Source: Prorocentrum cordatum
Lineage: Eukaryota; Sar; Dinophyceae; Prorocentrales; Prorocentraceae
Assembly: GCA_963575745.1 (NCBI GenBank)
Contig: CAUYUJ010014345.1
Location: forward strand, 174,501 to 238,500
Reading direction: 5' to 3'
DNA: 64,000 nucleotides
The notes under the pieces were generated by a model. That model saw only the letters and a program-made list of their open reading frames with translations, had not been told where the DNA came from and did no database searches. Every line of letters begins with the position of its first letter. The stretch's first letter is position 1. Position numbers and translations under genes: made by a program. This document shows positions 54,384 through 63,260 of this stretch, one piece after another.

Positions 54384-55019
54384 GAGGAAACGATCGACAA
54401 GTTCGCTGACCATGGCCCCCTCAAGTCGGTCGATTACCAGTGGGGTATCGAGAAGGCCAAAATCAGGCTGGCCTTGGGTGGTGTATACAGCCAGAACGGC
54501 AACTGTCTCAAGTACTTGAGTGGCGTGATTACGCCTGTTAAGCTTCGTGCTCTCACCGTAACGCGTTCGTTTGAGGCTGAGGAGCTGGTGCTTGTCCCAC
54601 TCTCTTCGGCAATCTACTTGAAGAAGCAAACTGATATAGTTCAGTGTGGGCATGTGTTCATGAAGACATACAAGGACCCCAGGGGATTGACGTTCAATAT
54701 CGTGTTGGCCCCCAGTGGTGGCATCAAGATTCCTAAGGCTGAGACGAACACTGGCGTTGGAGGGCTGAAGCAGGCACCGTCTTCGCTCGTCATCCCCTTC
54801 TGGCTCGCGCAGGATTCAGGTGAGCACGGCACCCCCAACATGAAGCTCAAGACCGTCAAGTCTACAGCTGCCCCATCAGTGTATGTACCAATTTTGACAA
54901 ACAAGTGCGCCATCAACAAGGGCGATGTCCTTAGCGCCCAGCTGGCATCGCTCATGCCCAAGCGCAAGGTAGACGATGTGCCTGCTGCGCCCGCGGCTAA
55001 GAAGGCCAGGAAGCGATGA
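54384..55019 (+). CDS. Uncharacterised protein, part 3 with C-terminal nuclear-signal-like tail
   Basis: Coding from about 54387 to TGA 55017-55019. Words: ETIDKFADHGPLKSVDYQWG, LALGGVYSQNG, EELVLVPLSSAIYLKKQ, HVFMKTYKDPRG, SSLVIPFWLAQ, VYVPILTNKCAINKGDVLSA. The C terminus (MPKRKVDDVP, then AAKKARKR) looks like a bipartite nuclear localisation signal. The order of a VLVP..S segment, a PFWL segment and a final GDVL segment agrees with the remembered family. Probably a nuclear protein; activity unknown. Confidence 0.55.
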   Translation, partial: EETIDKFADHGPLKSVDYQWGIEKAKIRLALGGVYSQNGNCLKYLSGVITPVKLRALTVTRSFEAEELVLVPLSSAIYLKKQTDIVQCGHVFMKTYKDPRGLTFNIVLAPSGGIKIPKAETNTGVGGLKQAPSSLVIPFWLAQDSGEHGTPNMKLKTVKSTAAPSVYVPILTNKCAINKGDVLSAQLASLMPKRKVDDVPAAPAAKKARKR

Positions 55020-55079
55020 GGCTCGCGTGTTGGCAGCATCGGTTACACATACCATGTGTCGTGGGGGGTGTTTATGAAA

Positions 55080-55690
55080 TGTATGAAAGCATCGTCGGTA
55101 TCGTTCCTCTGCAATCGTTGCATCATTGCGTCAACACGCATCGGACTCGTCTGCAATTGTCCATTGCATCGGCCCGCAGGCGTTTGGCTGTGTCCAAGCG
55201 AGTGCACGCTGCATCTGCGCACGCACTGCAGCTGCAGATGGCAGCGAGCGTGCAGCTCCGCACGGTCATCGAGGGGGGCGGCCTTAAGGATCGCGAGCCA
55301 TGGGCCCCGAGGGCGGCGATGCATACGGCAGGGGGGCTCTTCGTGGAGCTGTCGAGAGCGGATAGGCAGCTGCAAAAATTTATATCTTTGCCCAACCCCA
55401 CCAAGAGCCAATCGCCTCTGGCGACAAATTCGTTTTTCGATCAGATCTTGAAGATGCGCAACGCCGCTGGCACCGAGGCCATTTGGGACCACTTGAAGCA
55501 GGCCGACCCATTGCTTCAGCAAGATTGCGACAGGGCCAGCGTCATTAAGAACAATAGGAGTTCTCTGGAGATGTCGCAATCGTGGACGCTTCGCGTATTC
55601 CCACCAGGGGAGGAGGAAGGAAAGGAGGGGGATGATACATTGGATGATGAGGTGGAGTGGCGGGGGAGGGGGGCGAGGAGGAGGGGCTGA
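55080..55690 (+). CDS. Uncharacterised protein, first exon
   Basis: The ATG at 55080 (MYESIVGIVPLQ) or the earlier 55016 one overlaps the previous stop. It reads an Arg/Ala-rich helix (SIASARRRLAVSKRVHAAS), a middle part (GLFVELSRADRQLQKFISLP) and KMRNAAGTEAIWDHLKQADP. After about 55605 it becomes Glu/Gly/Asp low complexity from a GGA tract, so the true exon end is likely before that tract. No family recognised; composition suggests a mostly helical protein. Confidence 0.45.
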
Positions 55691-56119
55691 AACAAAGGAG
55701 GATGGGGGAGGAGAAATGTGAGGAGGGAAAGGGGGGGAGGAAGGAGCATGAGGATGACAAAAAAAAAGGACGAGGAGGAGGAATAGGAGATGCCTTAATT
55801 CGCTTGCGTGAATAGGCCGCTCTTGGACCACTCTTGGATCGATCTCTTGACCTTGAGACTTTTTGGGCAATCTTGGATCGCGTGATATCTTGGACAAGTT
55901 TGGGCAATCTTGGGTCGCGTGATATCCATGCCTGCATGTTGAGGCATCGCGTGATATATTGAGACATTTCCGTGGACATATTGAAGTATATATGAGCCCC
56001 TCTTGGAACCACCGTCCAGGCAAACCACTCCCCAAAGGGGATGAAGGGCGTAGAAGAGAACGCATTCTAGACTTGTGCCCTAAAGGGATGGTGGTCTACC
56101 AGAAACTGTCTCGATATAT

Positions 56120-56719
56120 ATGCCCGCAGTCCAGTGCGACCATGGTGATGAGCATTTGCAGCACGATGCACTTACCTTGAAGCTTCTGTTTGCGCTGAAT
56201 GCTACTAAGAAGGTGTGGGTCGAATGTACGCCAACGGGACTTGAGTACATACGGGTTGCATATATCGCAGCAGCGGTTTCATGCAGTCAAGCGGCAACAC
56301 ATCGCTTGCGGTCAGCACCAGCAGGGGTGGAAGGTGTGAAATGCGACAAACGTCGCAGGACGGTGTTCATGGTGGTCGACGGCAAGCGTCTGCAGGAGCG
56401 AGTGGACGATTGGACTCCCACGTACATCAACAACGCAGCCCAATCCCTTCGTGATCGCTTAGATAACGAGGCACGTGATGAGGCTGAAGCTGATGGGTCG
56501 GAGGAGTACTATGACTCGCCAGTCGCAGCAGGCGATGGCTCGCCACCAGGCGGTGGCTCGCCACCAGGCGATGGCTCGCCACCAGGCGATGGTTCGCCAG
56601 GCGATGGTTCGCCGCCAGGTGATGGTTCGCCAGGCGATGGTTCGCCACCAGGTGATGGGCCGCCCTCTGTTTTCACTCGCCGACGGGAGATGCGCCAGAC
56701 GACGCTTAGCTTCCAGTAG
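56120..56719 (+). CDS. Probable second exon with PIP-box-like C terminus
   Basis: Open from about 56130 (after a CCCGCAG acceptor-like word) to TAG 56717-56719. The first 60 residues look globular (KVWVECTPTGLEYIRVAYIA, then RRTVFMVVDGKRLQERVDDW). An acidic stretch follows, then a Gly/Asp/Ser/Pro repeat coded by a 9-15-bp minisatellite (56520-56660). The last residues are RREMRQTTLSFQ, close to the PCNA-binding consensus QxxLxxFF but with one aromatic missing. It probably joins the exon at 55080-55600; the intron would be about 520 bases and contains repeated TTGGGCAATCTTGG(A/G)TCGCG words (55862-55950). Confidence 0.45.
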   Translation: MPAVQCDHGDEHLQHDALTLKLLFALNATKKVWVECTPTGLEYIRVAYIAAAVSCSQAATHRLRSAPAGVEGVKCDKRRRTVFMVVDGKRLQERVDDWTPTYINNAAQSLRDRLDNEARDEAEADGSEEYYDSPVAAGDGSPPGGGSPPGDGSPPGDGSPGDGSPPGDGSPGDGSPPGDGPPSVFTRRREMRQTTLSFQ

Positions 56720-56793
56720 CTCCACTCCCTCTTCGCCTTCCCACCTCCCCTTCCCTCTCCCTCCAATCTCTATTCTATTTTTGCCTCGCGTGC

Positions 56794-57870
56794 TCAGTCC
56801 GAATCTGGCCCCGCTGGCGGCGGGGACTCAGTAACAGAACTCAGCTCAAGATGCGGAGGGCCATCGTCGCGCATGCCGCTGTTCGGCACATCGGCGTCCC
56901 TGCCCATGCTCATGCATCCGTCGTGGTCCGTGTCGTCGAGCAGGCCATGACCGTTCATGTCGCCCTTGCCCTCGTCAGAGCCCTTGCCACCGTCGTAGCC
57001 CCCGCCGCTGTCGAGGGCCGTCGCCTTGCCCTTACCACCGTCGTTAATGCTCTTGCCACCGTTGTAGCCCTCGCCATCGTCGTAGCCCTGGCCACCGTCG
57101 TAGACCTTGTCACCGTCGGTGCTGCCCTTGCTACCATCGTAGCCCTTGCCACCGTCGTAGTAGCCCATGGCCTCGTCGTCGATGCCCGCGCCACCGTCGT
57201 AGCTTGTACAGCCGCGATCGATGCCATCAGCACCCTTGCCATCGTCGTTGCCCTTTTTCGTAGCCCTTGTCGTAGCCCTTGTCGTAGCCATTGACGTAGC
57301 CCGTGTCGTAGCCCTTGCTCGAGCTGCCGTACGGGCCGTAGCCTTTGTCGCTGCCCTTGCCGCCGCCGTAGCCCTTGTCGAAGCCCTTGCTCGAGCTGCC
57401 CTTGGCGCTGCCCGCGCCACCGTCGCCCTTGTCGTCGGCCTTGCCGCTGTCCGACATCATGTCCTGCAGCCCGTCGCGCTGCTCCTTCGCCAGCCTGATG
57501 TGGCCCTTGCCGCTGTCGCCGTCCTTGTCGCGGCCCTTGCCGCTGCCGTCCTTCTCGCGGCCCTTGCCACTGTCGTAGCCCTTGCCCTTGCCACCGTCGT
57601 AGCCCTTGCCCTTGCCATCGTCGTAGCCCTTGCCACCGTCGTCGTAGCCCTTGCCATCACTGTCGTAGCCCTTGTCGTAGCCCTTGTCGTAGCCTTTGTC
57701 GTAGCCCTTGTCGTAGCCTTTGTCGTAGCCCTTGTCGTAGCCTTTGTCGTAGCCCTTGCCATCGCCGTCGTAGCCCCTAATCAAGAGCTCGGTGATGTCG
57801 AGAAGCCTATCTGTCAGCCGCCGCTCCCGCTCGAGCTCCTGTATGGAGGGCGAAAATCCGCCGACCTCCC
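56794..57870 (-). pseudogene. Tyr/Gly/Lys/Asp-rich repeat protein, frameshifted copy
   Basis: The minus strand opens near 57870 after a GGA tract with IQELERERRLTDRLLDITEL, then KGYDKGYDKGYD repeats and GKGYDGGKGKG, a conserved HIRLAKEQRDGLQDMM segment (about 57475-57500), more KGYD repeats, and a C-terminal acidic tail (GRDADVPNSGMRDD, ending in TGA at 56794). At a run of five T (57254-57258; AAAAA on the minus strand) the frame changes: one frame stops soon after, while the +1 frame continues the DGGKGYDGG repeat to the end. Either a one-base insertion or a consensus error. It is paralogous to the plus-strand gene at 58745. The repeat composition (Tyr spaced by Gly/Lys/Asp) suggests an intrinsically disordered, possibly condensate-forming protein; that is inference. 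Confidence 0.6.
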
Positions 57871-58744
57871 TCCTCCTCCTCCTCCTCCTCCTCCTCCTCC
57901 TCCTCCTCCTCCCCCTCCTCCTCCTCCTCCTATTCCTCCTCCTCCTCCTCCTCTCTTCCTCCTCATCATCCTCGTCTTCCTCCTCGTCCTCCTCATCCCC
58001 CTCATCCTTCTCCTGTGGCTCTCACCCCAGCAGTCCTCTTGCAGGCGGCGCAGCGCCTCCGCGGAGGCGCTGCCATGGCGCGCCATGGCGGCGCGGGCGG
58101 CGCGCGCGGCCACCCGCGCGCGGCCACGCCCCCCTGGGAGGAGAAAGGGGTCCTCCAGGGGGCCTCGGTCCAGAAACAGCAGCGCGCGCAAATGGGGGGA
58201 GGGGGGGGGGGGGATTCAGGTGAGGGGGCGATTCGGGTGAGGGGGCGTGGCTGCGTCGCGAATCGTTTCGCGCTGTGCACTCATGGGTGCATGCAGCAAT
58301 GCATGCGTTGTTTCAGAGTCTACTTGGGGATGTGAACTTGAAAATGAGATGCGTTAACATCGTCGTCTGCGTTCGCTCGAGACAGCCTCACAATTAACTC
58401 AGCATCACACGACCTCACAATGAACTCAGTACCGCGAACCATGATGTTGGTTATGGTATGCCATGCAATGCTACGCTATGATGTGAATATCCCTCCCCGA
58501 CCTCATCCTCCTCCGTTGCCACCGCCGTTTAGGCCCGAGCGTTGCTTGGGTCGCGACAGTGCGCGACCAGCTGCAGCGCTCCACGCGCAGCAGCTACCAG
58601 CGCTCCGCGCGCAGCAGCACCAGCTGCAGCAGCACCACCAGTGCATCCAGCAGCTCCACGCGCAGCAGCACCAGCTGCAGCAGCGCCACCAGTGCAACCA
58701 GCAGCACCACCCGCAGCAGCACCACCAGTGCAACCAGCAGCACC
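57868..58744. repeat. CCT tract and CAG/CAC-rich leader between the paralogues
   Basis: 57869-57995 is a CCT tract. 58030-58160 is GC-rich with GCGCCATGGCGCGCC-type palindromes. 58560-58742 repeats GCAGCAGCACCAGC and CACCAGTGCA(A/T)CCAG words and leads directly to the ATG of the next gene. Confidence 0.75.
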
Positions 58745-60058
58745 ATGGCGGACGAGACCGCGGTGACGCTGCTCCTGGAGGCGGCGGAGGATATCAACCA
58801 GCGGCGGCGCGCGGCGGCCGCGGTCTTGCAGCCCACCAGCAAGGTGGCCCCTCGGCCGCCAACCACGCCGCCGACGGCGAAGGTCTTGGCGAAGTACGGT
58901 CGCTCGCGCGTGGCCGACAACTTGCTCGATGACATGGGCATGGCGCCCGCGCTGGATCCCGAGTTGAACTCGTTCCAGGGCCTGCAGGAGTTCATGGGCG
59001 ACGGCGATGGCGACGACACGGGCTACGACTACGCCAGCTACGACGGTGGCAAGGGCATCACCGACGGTGGCAAGGGCTACGGCGGCGGCAAGGGCAGATC
59101 GAGCAAGGGCTGCGACAAGGGCCACGACGATGGCAAGGGCAGCGGCGAAGGCTACGACATCGACAAGGGCCGCGACAAAGGCTACCACGGTGACAGGGGC
59201 GACGTGGGCTACGACGGTGGCAAGGGCGACAAGGGCTACGACCGCCGCTACGACCCGTACAGCTCCAAGTGGTATGACCGCCACAGCTCGTGGTACGACC
59301 GCGACGGCGATGACTGCGACAACAGTTGGTGCGACCGCAAGCGCTGGGGCGACTACGACAAGGGCTCGAGCAAGGGCTACGACAACAGAGGCTACGACAG
59401 CTCGGGCTACGACAAGAGTGGCAACTACCAGCGTGGCTACGACAACCGTGGTTACAACAACCGTGGCTACGACAACCGCGGATACGACAACAGTGGCTAC
59501 GACAACCGTGGCCACGACAACTACGACAACAGTGGCTACGACAGACGTGGCTACGACCGCAAGGGCGACAAGGGCTACGATCGCAAGGGCTACGACGTCG
59601 GCAAGGCGTACGACGGTGACACGGGCTACGGCGGTGATCCAAGCTACGACCGTGGCGATACAGGCTACGACAGTGGCAAGGGCATCGACAATGGCAAGGG
59701 CTACGACGGCGGCAAGGGCGATAAAGGCCACGACGGCGGCAAGGGCTGGCGCGAGGAGAAGTCCCGCGGCGGGCGCCACATCAGGCTGGCGAAGGCCCTT
59801 GCCACCAAGGAGCAGCTGGACGGGCTGCAGGACCTGATGCCGGACCGCGGCAAGGCCGACTACGTCGGGCGGAGCAAGCGGACGCACTGGCGCATCTGGG
59901 TGGAGGAAAACAATGCAGATCTAGTTCTATCGGGCCCCTCATCCCTCCTCCTTCAACGGTTCTTACCACGGGCGAGGGGGAAGGATGAGGGCCAAGAACT
60001 GGATATGGAATGTGTTCCTCCTCCCAACATCTGGGCGGAAGCAGCAGTTCGCCGCTGA
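58745..60058 (+). CDS. Tyr/Gly/Lys/Asp-rich repeat protein, intact copy
   Basis: ATG at 58745 (CACCATGGCG) to TGA 60056-60058, 437 codons. Residues 1-85 are a non-repetitive helical region (MADETAVTLLLEAAEDINQ, VADNLLDDMGMAP, SFQGLQEFMGD). Residues about 85-340 are Tyr-Asp-x-Gly-Lys-Gly and NRGYDN-type repeats with more than 30 Tyr. Residues about 340-380 hold the conserved HIRLAKALATKEQLDGLQDL block shared with the minus-strand copy, followed by RTHWRIWVEEN. The last 45 residues are less repeat-like and may include intron readthrough. Aromatic/Gly/Lys repeats of this kind occur in disordered RNA-binding and phase-separating proteins; no RRM or zinc finger is visible. Function unknown. Confidence 0.65.
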   Translation: MADETAVTLLLEAAEDINQRRRAAAAVLQPTSKVAPRPPTTPPTAKVLAKYGRSRVADNLLDDMGMAPALDPELNSFQGLQEFMGDGDGDDTGYDYASYDGGKGITDGGKGYGGGKGRSSKGCDKGHDDGKGSGEGYDIDKGRDKGYHGDRGDVGYDGGKGDKGYDRRYDPYSSKWYDRHSSWYDRDGDDCDNSWCDRKRWGDYDKGSSKGYDNRGYDSSGYDKSGNYQRGYDNRGYNNRGYDNRGYDNSGYDNRGHDNYDNSGYDRRGYDRKGDKGYDRKGYDVGKAYDGDTGYGGDPSYDRGDTGYDSGKGIDNGKGYDGGKGDKGHDGGKGWREEKSRGGRHIRLAKALATKEQLDGLQDLMPDRGKADYVGRSKRTHWRIWVEENNADLVLSGPSSLLLQRFLPRARGKDEGQELDMECVPPPNIWAEAAVRR

Positions 60059-60220
60059 TCCGCAGCGCCAGACACCGCTACCATAGCGGCGCCGAAGCCG
60101 CCGCTGTCGCCATTGCGCCTCGAGCGCCCGTGCCGCCACCAGCGCGGCAGCAGGCGTCGAGTCCATTCTAGACCGCGCGCTGCATCTCCTCCGTCGGGCA
60201 TGATCTATTATGGTGGGGGT

Positions 60221-60517
60221 TGTCGTATGTAAGATCCTAACATACGACGCAGTTGTCGTATGTAATATTCTAACGTACGACAAAGTTGTCGTATGTAAGA
60301 TTCTGACATACGACACCGTTGTCGTATGTAAGATTCTAACATACGACGGATGTGTTAATAGAATCCTTATGATATCTATAAGAGCGAGATGTCGTATGTA
60401 CGATTCTTACATACGACAACGTTGTCGTATGTAAGATTCTAACATACGACAGATTTGTCGCATGTAAGATTCTGACATACGACAGATTTGTCGCATGTGA
60501 GATTCTGACATACGACA
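60221..60517 (+). repeat. 33-bp hairpin array, 8 units in two groups of four
   Basis: TGTCG(T/C)ATGT starts at 60221, 60254, 60287, 60320, then 60390, 60423, 60456 and 60489 (33-bp steps; 70 bp between groups). Each is followed by AAGATTCTA-like loop sequence and ACATACGACA, its reverse complement, giving a 10-bp stem. Units 2, 7 and 8 have one mismatch in the stem. The array begins about 160 bp after the stop of the KGYD gene. Confidence 0.95.
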
Positions 60518-61660
60518 CCGAGGGTTTGAGCTCATGTTTAGAGTGGACTTCGAGGGTCTCCATCTCGCTCGTGGTCGACGTTGTGCCTAGAATTGGCTTG
60601 TCTGCTTGGCTGCGCTGACCGCGGCTGCGCTGGGCCACGTTGATAAGTGGTGCATGAGCGCGGCGCGAGCGAGAATAAGGGGAAGTGGGATGAGAGGAGG
60701 ATGCGCGGGGGAAGGAGGACGAGGAGAAGGAGAGGGGGGAGGATTCTGGGGAGGAGGTGGGGGGCGAGGAGGAGGAGGAGGAGGGGGAGGCCCATCCTCC
60801 CCCTCATCCTCATCCTCCCCCTCCTACCTATATCCTCCTCCTCCTCCTCCTCCGCCGCCGCCTCCTCCTCCTCCTTCTCCTCCGCCTCATCACCCTCCTC
60901 ATCTGCCTCCACCTCCTCCTCCTCCTCTGCCTCCTCTTCCTCATCCTCATTCTCCCCCTCATCATCCTCATTCTCCTCATTCTTACTCCGTCTCATTCTC
61001 ACCCTCTTCATTCTCATCATGTCTCCTCCTCGTTCCCGCCGTCGCCGTCGTCGCCGTCGAAGCCGTCGCCTGCGTCGTCATCTGCGCGCGCGGCGCAGGA
61101 GAGGGCGGCGGCCACCGCGACGACCACGATTGAACGACAACGAGGATGATGAGGAGTGGGAGGAGGAGCATGAGGAGGAGCAGGACGAGGAGCAGGCGGA
61201 GGAAGAGGGGGACGATGGGGAGGAGGAGGAGGAGGAGGAATAAGATGGGGAGGAGTAGTTGCCATGGCGGCTGCGATAGCGACGGCGACGGCGAAGAGTT
61301 GGTGGCGACGAGTCGGCTGCGACGAGTTCGACGGCGGCGGAGACGACGGCGGGGGCGTCTCCTCCTGCTCCCCCTCCTGCTCGCCCTCCCCCTTCTCCTC
61401 ATCATCGTCCTCCTTCTCCTCCTCCCTATCCCCCCTCACCATTCTCATCCCCATCATCCTGCTTCTCCGTCTCCATCACCTCCACCGCCTAACCCTCCTC
61501 ATCCGATTCTTATTTCTCCTCGTCCTCATTCGTATTCGCATCCTCGGTCTCCCCGCAGGGCGCTTTATCGCGCGAAAAGCTGCAACGAGAACCTGAAGGC
61601 TCGCAAACATGCGTTTGCACGCACAACCCCAACGAGCCCCCATCTAAGCACGCCCCGACA
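60518..61660. repeat. GGA, CCT and GAC/GTC tracts; no gene
   Basis: GGAGGA at 60695-60790, CCT at 60795-60990, GTCGCCGTC at 61030-61075, GGAGGAG at 61140-61255 and CCT at 61355-61550. Frames open on both strands are repeat artefacts. Confidence 0.8.
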
Positions 61661-61667
61661 CCCACAC

Positions 61668-62427
61668 TCAGGCGGCGCATTCACCGATACCCAAGACTTT
61701 GTGCCCCCGCGCACGATCGGCAGCACCTGCCTCCACAAGGCGATTATTCGCCCGATCAACCGCACCCTTGCACCTCTTGGCGTCGTCCAAGAGCATCGTG
61801 AACGAATCCGCGGCCTGCTCCGCCTTCTTCACGAGCTTCTCCATCGTCTTGTATGCAGCGTCTGCCTTTCGAGTGGGCATGGACGGGGGTTCAGGCGCGG
61901 CGTTGACACGCCGTTGCTAAGTGCGACCGTTCGCCCAACCGCTTGAGACCATGCGACCACAGTCGCAACGCCAAGCCATTACACAACCAATTTCACACCC
62001 TGACATCATGATAGTACATACCTGCGTGGCAACGCAACCGAACGCGCATGCATACGACTGCATTGGGCGTTGCCTCAACGCCCTCCCCCCCCCCCCCCCA
62101 TGGTGTCACAAGTGCGCCCTTCGACGCGAACTACTCGCAGCCGATTGCAATGCGTTTCAACACAACCGAACCTGCATACAACTGCATCGGGTGATGTCCA
62201 AACGTTTATGCTCTAATCAGCAAATATATTTCGACGTGAATGGATTGCAACCACTTGCAACATGTCATGCATGAGATACTGGCTGCCTTGCGGTCCGCCT
62301 TTTTGGACATCTTCTGGCAATGCTGCTTGTGCCTGATCAGGGTATCCAACCTTTCATTGAAGTACTCCGTGTCCTCCTTGCGGTGCTTGGCACGCAGCGC
62401 CTTCAAGTCGGCTGACATGGCAGGCAT
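61668..62427 (-). CDS. Small helical protein, two exons with an AAGGCAG-flanked intron
   Basis: Exon 1 runs from ATG 62427 to about 62287 (MPAMSADLKALRAKHRKED, then DTLIRHKQHCQKMSKK). Exon 2 runs from about 61865 (ADAAYKTMEKLVKKAEQAAD, then LLDDAKRCKGAVDRANN) to the frame end at 61668. The intron (about 62286-61866, 421 bp) starts CGCAAG|GCAGCC and ends CGAAAG|GCAGAC, phase 0, with the 7-mer AAGGCAG at both ends; the donor would be GC. Joined, the protein is about 110 residues, highly helical and Lys/Ala-rich. No homologue recognised. The C-terminal border is uncertain because another intron could follow. Confidence 0.45.
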
Positions 62428-62823
62428 AGTCGCGCACACACGCGCGCGCGCCGCAGCTTACAAGCTGCGTTCTCTCAGCCCTCAACCAACTCGGCTGCGT
62501 GAAAACGCATGTAGTCTGCGACGCGGTCGCATGGCATGAGTGCCAACCATGTGATCACACATCACTGCCCTACTCATACCCCCCCACTACATCGACGCCG
62601 TGATCGGGCACTCCCGTTGCATGTCCACCCCCAGCCGCCTCCTCATCTCGACCCCTCTCCTGTTCACACCTCTCGCGCCCCCCCCCCCAGCTTACTACAT
62701 GTCGCCAACGATGGCGGGGCTGAACGTTTGGCAAACCGTCAGCAGCATTTGTGGTTCATTCGCCCACCTTTGCGAACCAGTTCACGCGTGGCTTACGCGC
62801 CCCCATTTGTGGTTCACGTGTCC

Positions 62824-63260
62824 ATGGGAAAATCAGCGAAGACGATCGCGATGGAAGCGCAGGTGCGCTTTGAGCTGCAGGATGAAAAGCAGGAACGCCA
62901 GCGGTCAGTGAAGACTGCCAAGGCGGCATTGAAGCATGCCAAAGCAGCGAAGACGCAGGCTGAGAAGAAGGCAGGCGGTTGTTAACTAACAACAACACAA
63001 GGGCCCCTCGAGGCCAGGGGGGAGGGGATGGGCTCTCGAGCCCACCCCCTTAGTCAATGGCCCCATCGGTGTCGCCAGTCCCACCCGCCTCCGTGCGATC
63101 GCCCCCCTCCCTCCCCCCCCGATAGGCAGAGAAGAGGTTCAATGCGTTTTTGAAGAGCAAGGACGCGTGGATGAACGCGCTGCTCGACGCGGATGATGCG
63201 AGCGCGGCCCACGTTCGGGCCGAGACTGAGCTGGCGCGCGCCGAGCGCGATGCCCGCTAG
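62824..63260 (+). CDS. Small helical protein, two exons with an AGGCAG-flanked intron
   Basis: Exon 1 is 62824-62970 (MGKSAKTIAMEAQVRFELQ, then KTAKAALKHAKAAKTQ) and exon 2 is 63126-63260 (AEKRFNAFLKSKDAWMN, then ELARAERDAR, TAG). The intron (62971-63125, 155 bp) starts GAAGAAG|GCAGGC and ends CGATAG|GCAGAG, phase 0, GC donor, with AGGCAG at both ends. Without splicing, exon 1 stops at 62985. Joined length is about 93 residues, almost all helix and highly charged. The ATG at 62824 was chosen because upstream sequence is low-complexity. No function is recognised; style and splice signature resemble the minus-strand neighbour. Confidence 0.5.

Noticed and set aside
60221-60517. CRISPR array
   Set aside because: The 33-bp period is composed of a hairpin with a conserved loop and only about 5 variable bases between units. 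There are no spacers and no cas genes, and the host is eukaryotic.
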